Source of the DNA: a virus
IMG/VR virus record: IMGVR_UViG_3300036845_000846
Span: 1 to 23,717 of that record
Direction: 5' to 3' (one strand)
Length of the DNA stretch: 23,717 bases
This document shows positions 9,133 to 15,920 of the stretch, piece by piece. Under the pieces are notes generated by a model. That model had not been told where the DNA came from and ran no database searches. It saw nothing but the letters and a program-made list of their open reading frames with translations. How positions within the stretch are numbered: position 1 is the stretch's first letter; the number at the start of each line of letters is the position of its first letter. The translations under genes and the position numbers were made by a program.

Positions 9133-9552
9133 CTACCAGACCTCCCCGCTCACCCGGTGGCCGCTGCTGGCGGCGTTGATGCGGACCAGCACGCCCACCG
9201 CCAGCCAGGGGAAGGTGAAGTTCTGGCCGGGCTGCAGCAGCACCGTGGTGCCGTTGGCGGTGGCGTCGGTGGCGCCCGGCACGCCCACCATGTCGATGTA
9301 GAGGTTCTCGGCGGTCGCCACGCCCTGCGCAGCGGCGTTGACCGGGTTGGTCAGGAAGCCGCCATAGATCGGCCCGGTGACCGCGATCACCGCGGTGCCG
9401 CCGGCCACGATGGTGGAAAGATCGAGGGCGCGCGGAATCTTCGGAACGATGTCCGAGCCCGCCTGGGGGAGAGCCATAGGAGGTGGCGTCCAAGTGTTCT
9501 GCCCCACCTGGGGCAGCGCGAGATATTGGCGTGGCAGGCCGACCTGGTTCAT
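9133..9552 (-). CDS. Small beta-rich virion protein, 139 aa
   Basis: The ATG at 9552 overlaps the preceding TGA as ATGA. The longer frame upstream is antisense to other coding. Residues 1-35 are polar with Pro and Gln. Residues 45-139 form a predicted beta sandwich (STIVAGGTAVIAVTGPIYGG, then AENLYIDMVGVPG, QPGQNFTFPWLAVGV and ending with SSGHRVSGEVW). The layout of an offset value, a filler position, a Q-P-G-Q-x-F turn and a terminal S-G-H-R-V strand is one I associate with small virion proteins of podoviruses, though no named function is known to me. Position between the zinc-ribbon protein and the fibre supports a virion role. Confidence 0.75.
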   Translation of the reverse strand: MNQVGLPRQYLALPQVGQNTWTPPPMALPQAGSDIVPKIPRALDLSTIVAGGTAVIAVTGPIYGGFLTNPVNAAAQGVATAENLYIDMVGVPGATDATANGTTVLLQPGQNFTFPWLAVGVLVRINAASSGHRVSGEVW

Positions 9553-10259
9553 GCGGTCACCACCAGGGTGAGCATGGTCTCGGGCGACAGCATCGAGCCG
9601 GCCGGAATCCAGTCGTAGCAGCCGTAGCTGAAGAGGGTGGCGGTCAGCGGCGAGACGCTGAACATGCCGCTGGCGCGCGGATCGACCGTGCCCGCCACAG
9701 CGATCTGCTGGTTGGGCGCGAGCCCGTGCGGGCCGTTGGTGGTGACGCGGATCACCGGCGAGCCGTCCGCCAGCATCGACAGCACCGGGATCGGGATGCC
9801 GCCAGGCGCGGGGACGCCGGCATCGCTCATCGCCAGGGGCATCACTGCCTCCAGGGCGTACCCGACTGGCCTTCCGACTGGCGTCGGGCCCATGACTACG
9901 CCATCCGCCGTCGACATGGCAGTCCTGCCGGGGATCGGCAGGCCGGTTTGCGGGTCGACCGTGGCGCCCAGCGTCAGGCCCATGTAGTCGGCCGACGCGG
10001 CGTTGAAGTCCTCGGGCAGCGCCAGCTGGATCGGGATCGGGTCGGCCGGCGGGACGAACGCCCGGTCCTGCTCCTGGGGCGTGTCGTAGCAGCGGTTGCA
10101 GACGAACACCCAGGTGGGCAGCAGCGTCGCACCCCGCCACGCCATCTGGTTCTTCAGCTCGCGGCGCTGAAACCAGAAACCGCAGCGCTGGCAGACGCCG
10201 AACGCCTCGGGGCTGCTGCTGGAGACGCGGGCGCGACCGGATCGGGAGGCGTACGCCAT
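9549..10259 (-). CDS. Zinc-ribbon virion-operon protein, 236 aa
   Basis: Two CxxC pairs, C23-x2-C26 and C54-x2-C57, with a conserved-looking intervening segment (GFWFQRRELKNQMAWRGA), make a clear zinc ribbon at the N-terminus. This N-terminal arrangement, followed by D-T-P-Q-E-Q and P-A-D-P-I-P-I, is known from conserved hypothetical proteins in podovirus structural clusters. Residues ~165-236 (PVIRVTTNGPHGLAPNQQIAV, a turn, GMFSVSPLTATLFSY) resemble an FCCH-like beta module, where N-G-P-H-G-L marks the first turn. It may anchor DNA or protein at the head-tail region, but that is speculation. It overlaps the next gene by 4 nt. Confidence 0.75.
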   Translation of the reverse strand: MAYASRSGRARVSSSSPEAFGVCQRCGFWFQRRELKNQMAWRGATLLPTWVFVCNRCYDTPQEQDRAFVPPADPIPIQLALPEDFNAASADYMGLTLGATVDPQTGLPIPGRTAMSTADGVVMGPTPVGRPVGYALEAVMPLAMSDAGVPAPGGIPIPVLSMLADGSPVIRVTTNGPHGLAPNQQIAVAGTVDPRASGMFSVSPLTATLFSYGCYDWIPAGSMLSPETMLTLVVTA

Positions 10260-10261
10260 CG

Positions 10262-10954
10262 TCAGGGCCTGAAGTAGGTCTGGATGCCGGGCGAGACGTA
10301 GAACGCCGCACGCTCGGTGTTCTGGTTGGCGGCGATCTCGAACGCCTCGTCGGCCAGCGTCTTCAGCCCGGCCGCCGCGCTGGGGTTCCAGACCATCGCC
10401 AGCCGCTGCGCGAGCCCGAGGGCGTAGGCCTCAAGGAAGTAGAACGGCAGCTCGGGCTGCGCGCCGCCGCGCAGCGCCGCGTCCTGCAGCTGCCGCACCC
10501 GGTAGTAGTTGACGGTGGCGTTGGTCCCGTCCGGGGTCAGGTAGAAGGTGATCGTCGGGGCCAGCAGCTTGTTGAACCAATAGACGGTGACCTGGCCCTG
10601 CTGGTTGGGGTTCGGGTAGCTGGCGTACTCGGTGCGCGAGATCGGCAGGATGATGCGGTGGCGCTGGCCGGCGCCGGTCCCCCAGTTGGTGGTGTAGGCG
10701 TCGAGGATAGCGATGGTGGTGGCCGGCACCGAGTAGGTGTTGTTGCCGGGGACCAGCGGGATCGACTGCAGGTCGACCGCCCAGAGGTTCACGTCGATGC
10801 CCGACCACCGCGCGTTCAGCAGGCCGGCGGCCATCCGCGCCGACTCCATGTGCGCCTGGGTGATCGCGTTGGGACGCACGCCCGCGAGGTTGAAGGCGTA
10901 AAGGATCAGTTCGCCGAGGTCGGGGCTGAATTGGAAGGTCCCGCTGGTGGGCAT
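10262..10954 (-). CDS. Conserved podovirus structural protein, probable tail/connector component, 230 aa
   Basis: The sequence has helical N-terminal residues 8-50 (SPDLGELILYAFNLAGV, AITQAHMESARMAAG, LLNARWSGIDVNLW), a beta middle (SIPLVPGNNTYSVPA, then RIILPISRTEYASYP, VTVYWFNKLLAPTI) and a C-terminal helix (LEAYALGLAQRLAMVW). This order recurs in proteins between the capsid and tail genes of short-tailed phages and resembles a gp4-like connector or tail accessory factor. The family recognition is from memory of the pattern. The start ATG has a G-rich upstream run, and the gene lies 9 nt downstream of the previous stop. No enzymatic motif is present. Confidence 0.8.
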   Translation of the reverse strand: MPTSGTFQFSPDLGELILYAFNLAGVRPNAITQAHMESARMAAGLLNARWSGIDVNLWAVDLQSIPLVPGNNTYSVPATTIAILDAYTTNWGTGAGQRHRIILPISRTEYASYPNPNQQGQVTVYWFNKLLAPTITFYLTPDGTNATVNYYRVRQLQDAALRGGAQPELPFYFLEAYALGLAQRLAMVWNPSAAAGLKTLADEAFEIAANQNTERAAFYVSPGIQTYFRP

Positions 10955-10963
10955 CGGGACCCC

Positions 10964-11812
10964 CTACTGGTACGGGCCGCCAGCCTGCAGGAAGGTCGCC
11001 CGCACGGAGCCGACGCCTGCAGTCAGCAGCACCCGCGCGAAGAGCGGGGTGAAGGCCCAGGAGCCCTCGACGTTGGCGGTGGCGCCGACGAAGGTGGCGT
11101 CGGGGTCGTTCGACCAGTTCACCTGGCCAGGCGGCGGGCCGCCCGGCGCGTTCGGATCGTCGTTGCTGATCTGTACGCTGAACGTCGCCGTACCGTTCAC
11201 CACCGCCTGTTTGGTGATCGGCCCCGACGCCCAGGGCTCGAACATCACCAGCGGCGAGGTCGCTGTCGCTGCCGTGGTGACTTGGCAAACTGCGACGGTC
11301 GGCAGGGCGACGCTGATCTGGGAGATGGTGAGGAAGTTCTGCTGGGTGGTCAACGCGCCGCCGTTGGTGGCCAGCGTCTCGCTGATCGGGTTGCCGGCGG
11401 CGTCGGTGCCGAGGATCGTGAAGCTGTTGCCCGCCGCCTCGGTGTTGTTGATCACAATCTGCCGCGGCGCATCAAGGGTGACGACCCGGTTGCCGGTCAG
11501 ACTAGGTGGCGACGCCGTCTGGGTCGGGGAGACACGCCAGGTGCCCGGCGTGGGGCCTGGGCCGATCACCTTGGTGTTCGGCGCAATGCCGGTCGTCGTC
11601 AGCCACATACCACCAGCTATCGCGCCCGAGTTCGTCGAGGTGAGGGTCAGCAACCCCGCTGTGATGGAGCCAACCCCGAGGAAGGTGTTGACGTTCGAGC
11701 CGCCAGCCGGCGTCTGTCCCAGGTTCAGGCAACCGACCGTGCCAGCCGGGATCGCGCCGGTGATGTTCGACACGGCGGCGAGCGGCCCGACAGTGACGGT
11801 GATCGGCCGCAT
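10964..11812 (-). CDS. Virion structural protein with an inserted repeat module, 282 aa
   Basis: The start MRPITVTVGPLAA and the C-terminal order (NRVVTLDAPRQIVINN, SFTILGTDAAGNPISETL, a long beta region, then WSNDPDATFVGATA and LFARVLLTAGVGSVRATF) match a conserved beta-rich family found in podovirus structural modules. Members I recall are nearer 200-230 residues. Here a segment at residues ~54-105 interrupts the region after LGQTPAGG and looks like the tailspike repeat (LLTLTSTNSGAIAGG, GIAPNTKVIGPG, GTWRVSPTQTA). A GGAGG ribosome site precedes the ATG. Probable role: capsid- or tail-surface protein. Confidence 0.75.
   Translation of the reverse strand: MRPITVTVGPLAAVSNITGAIPAGTVGCLNLGQTPAGGSNVNTFLGVGSITAGLLTLTSTNSGAIAGGMWLTTTGIAPNTKVIGPGPTPGTWRVSPTQTASPPSLTGNRVVTLDAPRQIVINNTEAAGNSFTILGTDAAGNPISETLATNGGALTTQQNFLTISQISVALPTVAVCQVTTAATATSPLVMFEPWASGPITKQAVVNGTATFSVQISNDDPNAPGGPPPGQVNWSNDPDATFVGATANVEGSWAFTPLFARVLLTAGVGSVRATFLQAGGPYQ
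11498..11653 (-). repeat. Copy of the tailspike repeat module inside the 282-aa virion protein
   Basis: Residues ~54-105 read LTLTSTNSGAIAGG, then a G-I-A-P-N-T turn, a G-P-G-P-T-P-G segment and WRVSPTQTASPPSL. The order L-T-x-T-x-x-x-S-G-A-I, then G-x-G-x-x-x-x-T, then G-T-Y/W-x-V-S is the same as in the tailspike repeats. The match is at protein level and degenerate. Its boundaries are approximate. Confidence 0.5.
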
Positions 11813-11827
11813 GGGGCCCTCCTACCG

Positions 11828-12103
11828 TCAGTCGTCCGGCATCGTGTGGCGGCCCTTCGGCTCGGTGCCGTGGCGCGCTGAGGAGAACGGACGCCGGTCG
11901 GCGCCGACCTCGCCGCCGTTCTTGCGCGGCGACCGGGCGGCGGTGTGCCGGCCGTGCTCGCCCCGCACCGGCCCGACGTGCTTGGCGTGGGCGAGGTCTT
12001 CCATGCCGTCGCCGTCGCTCTCGTGGTGCTTGGACACCTTGGCGCGGCCCTTCTCGTCGTGCTTCTCGACGCCGCCACCGCGGCGCTTCGCGATCGTCTT
12101 CAT
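11828..12103 (-). CDS. Short His/Lys/Arg-rich hydrophilic protein, 91 aa
   Basis: A clean AAAGG ribosome site 6 nt before the ATG supports this start. The protein has almost no hydrophobic core. It is rich in K, R, H, G and D, with charged clusters such as MKTIAKRRGGGVEKHDEKG and SKHHESDGDG. It has no cysteine pairs, signal peptide or membrane helix. It lies in the virion operon between the decoration-like protein and the 282-aa structural protein. It could be a disordered nucleic-acid-binding or internal virion protein, but there is no direct evidence. Codon third positions are GC-rich like the neighbours, which supports a genuine gene. Confidence 0.7.
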   Translation of the reverse strand: MKTIAKRRGGGVEKHDEKGRAKVSKHHESDGDGMEDLAHAKHVGPVRGEHGRHTAARSPRKNGGEVGADRRPFSSARHGTEPKGRHTMPDD

Positions 12104-12153
12104 GGGTGACCTTTCATTCTTTTCTTGGTCAGTTTCCCTGGCTCTTCAGTGGG

Positions 12154-12699
12154 TTAGCTCGTGGGCGCGTTGAGCCCCTGGATATACTCCACGACGACGA
12201 GCGCCACCCCGGCGCCGGTGTTGGACGACGTGAAGACCAGCTGCTCGTCGATGTTCCCGCAGTTGATCCAATTGTTCAGCTGCGGCGCGGCGGCGGCGGT
12301 GATCAGCTCAGTCGCAGGCGCGGTCATGGCGCCGGCCGGCGTGAAGGCGATCGGGTTCACCGTGTTGCCGATCCCGAACGTCGAGGCCGCGCCGCTGAAG
12401 GCGACCAGCACGATGGACGCGATCGAGAGGATCATCGACTGGGCCGGGATGATCAGGTCGGGGCTGACGAAGACGCCCGCCGGCTGCCCCGGCGAGGCCG
12501 CCTGGGTGACGCGCCCCGCCTGCACCATCTTGGCGTAGCCGACGTTGGCTAGCGCGTTCTGGTCCTGCGTCCCAAGGCCGGCGAGACCGGCGCCGCCGGA
12601 CCTCAGGATGTTGCCGGCCGTGACCGGACCCGTGAGCCGCGTGCCGGGGAAGACCGGATTGAAGTTCGTCTGCTGTAGTTGACCGCCGCGGATGTTCAT
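12154..12699 (-). CDS. Capsid-associated / decoration-like protein, 181 aa
   Basis: GGAGG 6 nt before the ATG supports the start at 12699. Residues 1-30 (RGGQLQQTNFNPVFPGTRL) are flexible. Residues 30-75 are polar with A-N-V-x-Y-A-K-M. Residues 80-125 (LIIPAQSMILSIASIVLV, FSGAASTFGIGNTV) form beta strands typical of capsid surface proteins, although superficially hydrophobic. The end has LVFTSSNTGAGVALVVVEY and GLNAP. It lies directly downstream of the major capsid gene, the usual place for decoration or head-fibre proteins. Biochemical function is inferred from position and beta content. Confidence 0.75.
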   Translation of the reverse strand: MNIRGGQLQQTNFNPVFPGTRLTGPVTAGNILRSGGAGLAGLGTQDQNALANVGYAKMVQAGRVTQAASPGQPAGVFVSPDLIIPAQSMILSIASIVLVAFSGAASTFGIGNTVNPIAFTPAGAMTAPATELITAAAAPQLNNWINCGNIDEQLVFTSSNTGAGVALVVVEYIQGLNAPTS

Positions 12700-12711
12700 G
12701 GAGACCTCCGC

Positions 12712-13626
12712 TTAAGACGTGGGGTAGCTTGCCCAACCGGCGCGCGGGTTGTAGTAAGCAAACGAATAGCGTTCGTAAGCTTTGACAAGCAGATTGTCAG
12801 TAATGAAGTCGACTTGCATGTCAGTTTCGAACGCAATACGGGTCATATAGCTGAGCCCGTCAATATTCGTCAGCAGGAACCACGCAAACGGCGAGGTCAA
12901 GAAGTCCATCACCATGTAGCCTTCGGGCAGGCCACCGGCGGTGGAGTGGATGGCGTTCACGTCGTTGTCGGCGGTTCCGGGCCGCAGCTCGGTCTTGATG
13001 AGCCGGATCATCACCGGCTCCAGCTGCGGCGGCCCGATCAGCTTGCGGGCCCGGCTGAACATCCGCAGCCCGGCCTGATCGCGGAACTGCGTGCGGACCT
13101 GGATCATGCCGTTGAGCAGGCTGGCCTCGTTGAGGTCCACCGGCGTCGCGGCGATGTTCGAGTAGACGCCGCCGTCGATCGGGTGGTTGGGCGCGAACAG
13201 CGCGACGCCGTCGCCGCCGATGGTCGCGTCGTAGACGTTGCCGGTGTTGAGGATGTTGGCGCCGTACAGCTCCTTGGTTTGCTGGTAGCTCTCGACCAGG
13301 CCAAGGTTCGACGGGTGGAACTGCGACTTGTAGAGGTTGTCGTCGATCGACTTGCGGGTCATCGCGTACCCGAGGCCGATCTCGCGGTGCTCCTGATTGA
13401 AGACGAAGCGCTCGCCGGCCGCGTTGTCGAACTGGGTCTGGCCGCCTTCAGTCTTCAGCTGGGCGAGGCCCAGGTAACGCATCTCGACGGTGCGCTCCAA
13501 AGCCATCTTCGAAGTATGCCGGGTGTAGACCTTGTCCCACTGACTGGGGATTTGCTCGTACTTACCTTCGATCCCACGGAGGCCGGGGAGCAGGAGGTCC
13601 CGGATCGCTGCTAGGTTGACAGCCAT
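12712..13626 (-). CDS. Major capsid protein, Mu gpT-like HK97-fold family, 304 aa
   Basis: It forms the icosahedral shell. The N-terminus (LLLPGLRGIEGKYEQIPSQW) and the E-loop-like stretch with Y-L-G-L and L-K-T-E-G-G are followed at residues 80-100 by HREIGLGYAMTRKSIDDNLY. This is the conserved block of the Mu-type major head subunit family (GLGYxxTREAIEDNLY). Residues 130-155 (GGDGVALFAPNHPIDGG) match the family's central segment. Length is normal for the family. No scaffold or protease gene is fused or adjacent. The last ~50 codons are markedly AT-richer than the rest of the gene. Confidence 0.9.
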   Translation of the reverse strand: MAVNLAAIRDLLLPGLRGIEGKYEQIPSQWDKVYTRHTSKMALERTVEMRYLGLAQLKTEGGQTQFDNAAGERFVFNQEHREIGLGYAMTRKSIDDNLYKSQFHPSNLGLVESYQQTKELYGANILNTGNVYDATIGGDGVALFAPNHPIDGGVYSNIAATPVDLNEASLLNGMIQVRTQFRDQAGLRMFSRARKLIGPPQLEPVMIRLIKTELRPGTADNDVNAIHSTAGGLPEGYMVMDFLTSPFAWFLLTNIDGLSYMTRIAFETDMQVDFITDNLLVKAYERYSFAYYNPRAGWASYPTS

Positions 13627-13635
13627 CGCGCGCCC

Positions 13636-14244
13636 CTATGCCTGCGCCGTCAGAGACTTGGTCTCGACGTTGTTGAAGCCGACGACCGCCCAGTTGTAGG
13701 CGCCGGTCTGGGTCCCCGGCCCGCCTGGCGGATCGGTCACCAGGGCGATGACCCTGAACGGCAGCGTCGGGGTGACGGCGCGCGCGACGGTCATGTCGAT
13801 GAAGGCGCCCGACATGCCGTTGGCGACGTTGCCGGCGCCGTAGCCGAACTGGGCGTTCATCCCGACATCGGCCGGCACGAACCCCACCGTGGTGGAGTTG
13901 CCGGCCTGAACGAGGAACCGCCCCAGCGGGCTGTTGGTGATCCAGCAGCGCGGGGTGAAGGCCGCGTTGACATCGCCCGCCGGCCAGTAGCGCGACCAGA
14001 TCAGGCGCCCCAGGGCGACCGAGAGGTATTCGCAGCCCTGGAAGATGCCGGCGAGGACGCCGGCGCCTGGGCCGGGCCCGGTGGTGGCGCCGGCGATGGT
14101 GCCGTCTGCGAGCCGGAAGACCGGGTCGCCCCAGAAGATCGGCGCCGTGCCGACCGCGATCGATTCCTGGATTTGCTCGAAGGTGGGGGGCGCCGCGAGG
14201 CCGCCCCGCTCTTGGAAGCCGAAAGGCGCGTTGACGTTCGGCAA
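13636..14244 (-). CDS. Capsid-associated virion protein upstream of the capsid gene, 202 aa
   Basis: This is the first gene of the virion operon. I choose the TTG at 14244 because AAGGGGTGA lies about 8 nt upstream of it and because family members usually start close to N-V-N-A-P-F-G-F. A GTG at 14253 would add three residues but leaves almost no spacing to the ribosome site. Visible segments include PPTFEQIQESIAVGTAPIFW, a central beta region (GVLAGIFQGCEYL, then IWSRYWPAGDVNAAF) and a C-terminal VVGFNNVETKSL. It resembles small capsid-associated proteins next to Mu-like capsid genes. The role as decoration or minor head protein is inferred from position. Confidence 0.75.
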   Translation of the reverse strand: MPNVNAPFGFQERGGLAAPPTFEQIQESIAVGTAPIFWGDPVFRLADGTIAGATTGPGPGAGVLAGIFQGCEYLSVALGRLIWSRYWPAGDVNAAFTPRCWITNSPLGRFLVQAGNSTTVGFVPADVGMNAQFGYGAGNVANGMSGAFIDMTVARAVTPTLPFRVIALVTDPPGGPGTQTGAYNWAVVGFNNVETKSLTAQA

Positions 14245-14352
14245 CGGTCTCACCCCTTTGGGTGGGAAGTCCGTTGCCGAGCACCGGGCCGGTCAGACTT
14301 AGCTCAGAGACCAGGCCCCTCCCCTGGGGGGCCGACATGGCCGCGGAACCTC

Positions 14353-14371
14353 CGCCAACTTTCGTTTGGCG
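14353..14371. promoter_or_regulatory. Inverted repeat in the divergent region before the virion operon
   Basis: A 6-bp inverted repeat (CGCCAA and TTGGCG) with a 7-nt spacer lies in the 194-nt gap between the divergently oriented starts at 14244 and 14439. It could be an operator or a small hairpin. No clear -10 element accompanies it on either strand, so the virion operon promoter cannot be placed. Confidence 0.35.
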
Positions 14372-14438
14372 TCAAGTCCCGGCAGCGTTCGCCACCAGAA
14401 GGCGTTATCCTGGCGACCCGCCCCAGGAGCCCCGAGCC

Positions 14439-14825
14439 ATGACCGAGACGACCGAACTTCCCCCGCTGAGCCCCGCCACCAATGCCAGCGTGACTGGCCT
14501 CGCCCGCGCCAAGCACGAGGTCGCGCAATGGACGCATAACCTGGAGCAGGCGCTGGCCGACGATGTCGCCGCCAACCCGCCCCGGCTGACCCCGGAACAG
14601 GCCGCGACGGTCGCCAAGGCCAACGGCGTCGAAGCCCCGCCAAAGCCCGGCGACGCAGCCGAGGCGAAGGAGACCACCGCGGAAGCCAACCAGGCGCAGC
14701 TCGACGCGCAGACCAAGGCCAACGAAGCGGCCGCCCCCAAGCCGGCGCCGAAGCCGAAGGACGACGACGACAAGACCAAGCCGAAGGCTGACGAGAAGGC
14801 CCCGGCCAGCCACAGCGGCCGGTGA
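14439..14825 (+). CDS. Disordered Ala/Lys/Pro-rich protein of unknown function, 128 aa
   Basis: The ATG at 14439 follows AGGAG at a suitable distance. The open frame extends upstream, but its first part has the composition of intergenic DNA. Residues 1-20 are Thr/Pro-rich (TETTELPPLSPATN), residues 21-50 can form a helix (SVTGLARAKHEVAQW, then NLEQALADDV), and residues 60-128 are Ala/Lys/Glu-rich with an acidic run (PKPKDDDDKTKPK). It is probably unstructured in its second half. It stands alone on the plus strand between two minus-strand units, and its stop lies next to the terminator of the opposing unit. I do not recognise a family. Confidence 0.65.
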   Translation: MTETTELPPLSPATNASVTGLARAKHEVAQWTHNLEQALADDVAANPPRLTPEQAATVAKANGVEAPPKPGDAAEAKETTAEANQAQLDAQTKANEAAAPKPAPKPKDDDDKTKPKADEKAPASHSGR

Positions 14826-14827
14826 CG

Positions 14828-14858
14828 AAAAAGCCCCCCCGGCCGAAGCCGAGGGGGT
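14828..14858 (-). terminator. Intrinsic terminator of the 14883-15274 minus-strand unit
   Basis: On the minus strand a G+C-rich stem of ten pairs plus a G-U closing pair, with one A-C mismatch and a UUCG tetraloop, is followed by C and five U residues. The plus strand lacks a U tract after the hairpin, so this terminates transcripts leaving the gene at 14883. It separates that unit from the virion operon. Confidence 0.75.
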
Positions 14859-14882
14859 GGTCTGCCTTTGCGAGAAGGACCG

Positions 14883-15074
14883 CTACGTCCTTATCATCTT
14901 TCGGATGTCGCTGATAATGCCGGTGGTGATCGCCACCTCCAGCGGATCGTCGACCTTCAGCCGAGGCTTCAGGCGGTCGACGACCTCGGTGAGGACCCGG
15001 TTGCGGGCCTCGTTGCGCTTGCGGGTGGACTGCACGCGCTTCGCCTCGGCGGGGGAGACCCTAAGCATCGGCAT
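14883..15074 (-). CDS. Small basic helical protein, 63 aa
   Basis: The ATG overlaps the preceding stop as TGATG. The protein begins MPMLRVSPAEAKRVQ and is highly helical and basic through RKRNEARNRVLTEVV and DRLKPRLKV. The second half has L-E-V-A-I-T-T-G-I-I-S-D-I. It has no cysteines, membrane helix or recognisable motif. A small nucleic-acid-binding or regulatory role is possible given charge and position in a promoter-terminator unit of only two genes, but nothing decides this. Confidence 0.65.
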   Translation of the reverse strand: MPMLRVSPAEAKRVQSTRKRNEARNRVLTEVVDRLKPRLKVDDPLEVAITTGIISDIRKMIRT

Positions 15075-15274
15075 CAGGCTGCCTCCGGCTTCGCGAGGAT
15101 GGTCAGGAAGCCGGAGCGCCAGACCCAGTCGTTGCCGACCAGTTCGTAGACATCCGCCTGCTCACCCTGCGAGACGTGACCCGCCTTGGCCTCGGCGGCC
15201 TCCTCGGTCGTGAAGGTCCAGCTGGTGTCGCCCTTTACGGCGCACCAACGATGGGTGTATGACGTGGAAGTCAT
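15074..15274 (-). CDS. Small hypothetical protein, 66 aa
   Basis: AGGACT lies upstream of the ATG at 15274. The protein has aromatic residues at both ends (RWCAVKGDTSWTF, NDWVWRSGFL) and an acidic centre (TEEAAEAKAGHVSQGEQAD), suggesting a small mixed alpha/beta fold. It is the first gene after the strong promoter at 15343-15371 and is coupled to the downstream 63-residue gene. I do not recognise a family. A short, highly expressed early phage protein is a reasonable guess from context only. Confidence 0.65.
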   Translation of the reverse strand: MTSTSYTHRWCAVKGDTSWTFTTEEAAEAKAGHVSQGEQADVYELVGNDWVWRSGFLTILAKPEAA

Positions 15275-15308
15275 CTTGTAAGTCCTATTCAGTTGTCAAA
15301 GAGCAAAG

Positions 15309-15337
15309 CGCCCCGGAGGATTGCACCCTCTGGGGCG
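15309..15337 (-). promoter_or_regulatory. 5' leader hairpin of the minus-strand two-gene transcript
   Basis: An 11-pair stem (one G-U pair, 7-nt loop) lies exactly where the transcript from the adjacent promoter should begin: the predicted start is about 15336 and the stem ends at 15337. A stem at the extreme 5' end can protect mRNA from degradation or regulate translation. No U tract follows it on the minus strand, so it is not a terminator there. Confidence 0.55.
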
Positions 15338-15342
15338 TCATT

Positions 15343-15371
15343 ATTATAGCACAACTTCGTGATGCTGTCCC
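15343..15371 (-). promoter_or_regulatory. Sigma-70-like promoter with extended -10
   Basis: Reading the minus strand, TATAAT (15343-15348) is preceded by TGC, giving an extended -10, and GGGACA (15366-15371) lies 17 nt upstream as a 4/6 match to the -35 consensus. It lies in an unusually AT-rich stretch and drives the genes at 15274 and 15074. It is the only near-consensus promoter in the window. Confidence 0.65.
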
Positions 15372-15440
15372 GCGTCAGAATGCCGCACAGTTATACTGCA
15401 CGAATGCTTCGACTACTCTAATCGCTATACTTCAATGATC

Positions 15441-15478
15441 AAAAGGGAGCCCCCAGGCGGTTGCGGGCCTGGGGACCC
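15441..15478 (-). terminator. Intrinsic terminator downstream of the 15507-15905 gene
   Basis: An 8-bp perfect stem (15451-15458 with 15467-15474) is extended by a GGG/CCC base and followed on the minus strand by TTTT. A nearby run at about 15490-15498 can pair with the same proximal arm, giving an alternative hairpin next to the same T run. It would end transcripts from the gene whose stop is at 15507. Confidence 0.6.
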
Positions 15479-15506
15479 AAAGTGACCTCCGCCCTGGGGG
15501 ACGAAG

Positions 15507-15905
15507 CTAGATGTCGTCCAGCCTGATCTCAGCGGCGCGGCGCGCAGCTCGGGCGCGCTCGGTTGCGGATTCGGCCGGTTTTTCGGATTCGGTTGCGCGC
15601 GGCGCTGCGATCAGCGGCGGGACCGCCTGCGGGTGATCGGCGCCGTAGGTGGCCCGGCAGGACTTCGCCCGGTTGACGGCCAGCTTCTGCGCATACCAGT
15701 CGACGTAGGCCGCCAGCGGCACGCCCTGGGCCTCTAACTCGCGCCACTGCGTCAGCACGGTCGACGCCATCGTGTTGACGAAACTGCCCTTGATCAGGGT
15801 CCTCAGGGCCGGGGGCAGCGCGTCGCACGCCGCGACTTCAACCTCGGCGAAGCAGGGCGCGAGGACACCACCACCGATGCGGCCATTGAGGTTGCGGCTA
15901 GGCAC
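15507..15905 (-). CDS. Hypothetical protein, 132 aa, start uncertain
   Basis: The open frame extends to 16109, but codons upstream of about 15890 lack the GC-rich third positions of the neighbours, so I choose the GTG at 15905, with a GGAG 8 nt upstream. The protein has a helical middle (ALRTLIKGSFVNTMAS, TVLTQWRELEAQGVPL, AAYVDWYAQKLAVN) and a C-terminal polar tail rich in A, E and R (ESATERARAARRAAEIRLDDI runs into the stop). No family is recognised. It is divergent from the HTH gene and preceded by a perfect palindrome, so it may be regulated by that protein. Confidence 0.5.
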   Translation of the reverse strand: MPSRNLNGRIGGGVLAPCFAEVEVAACDALPPALRTLIKGSFVNTMASTVLTQWRELEAQGVPLAAYVDWYAQKLAVNRAKSCRATYGADHPQAVPPLIAAPRATESEKPAESATERARAARRAAEIRLDDI

Positions 15906-15920
15906 GGCCTCCGCTCCGCT

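Noticed and set aside
14314-14333. GGCCCC/GGGGCC hairpin in the divergent region as a terminator
   Set aside because: No T tract follows it on either strand.
15387-15403. CAGT-TAT-ACTG palindrome in the AT-rich island as an operator
   Set aside because: Arms are only 4 bp with mismatched flanks and no second copy; too short to support.
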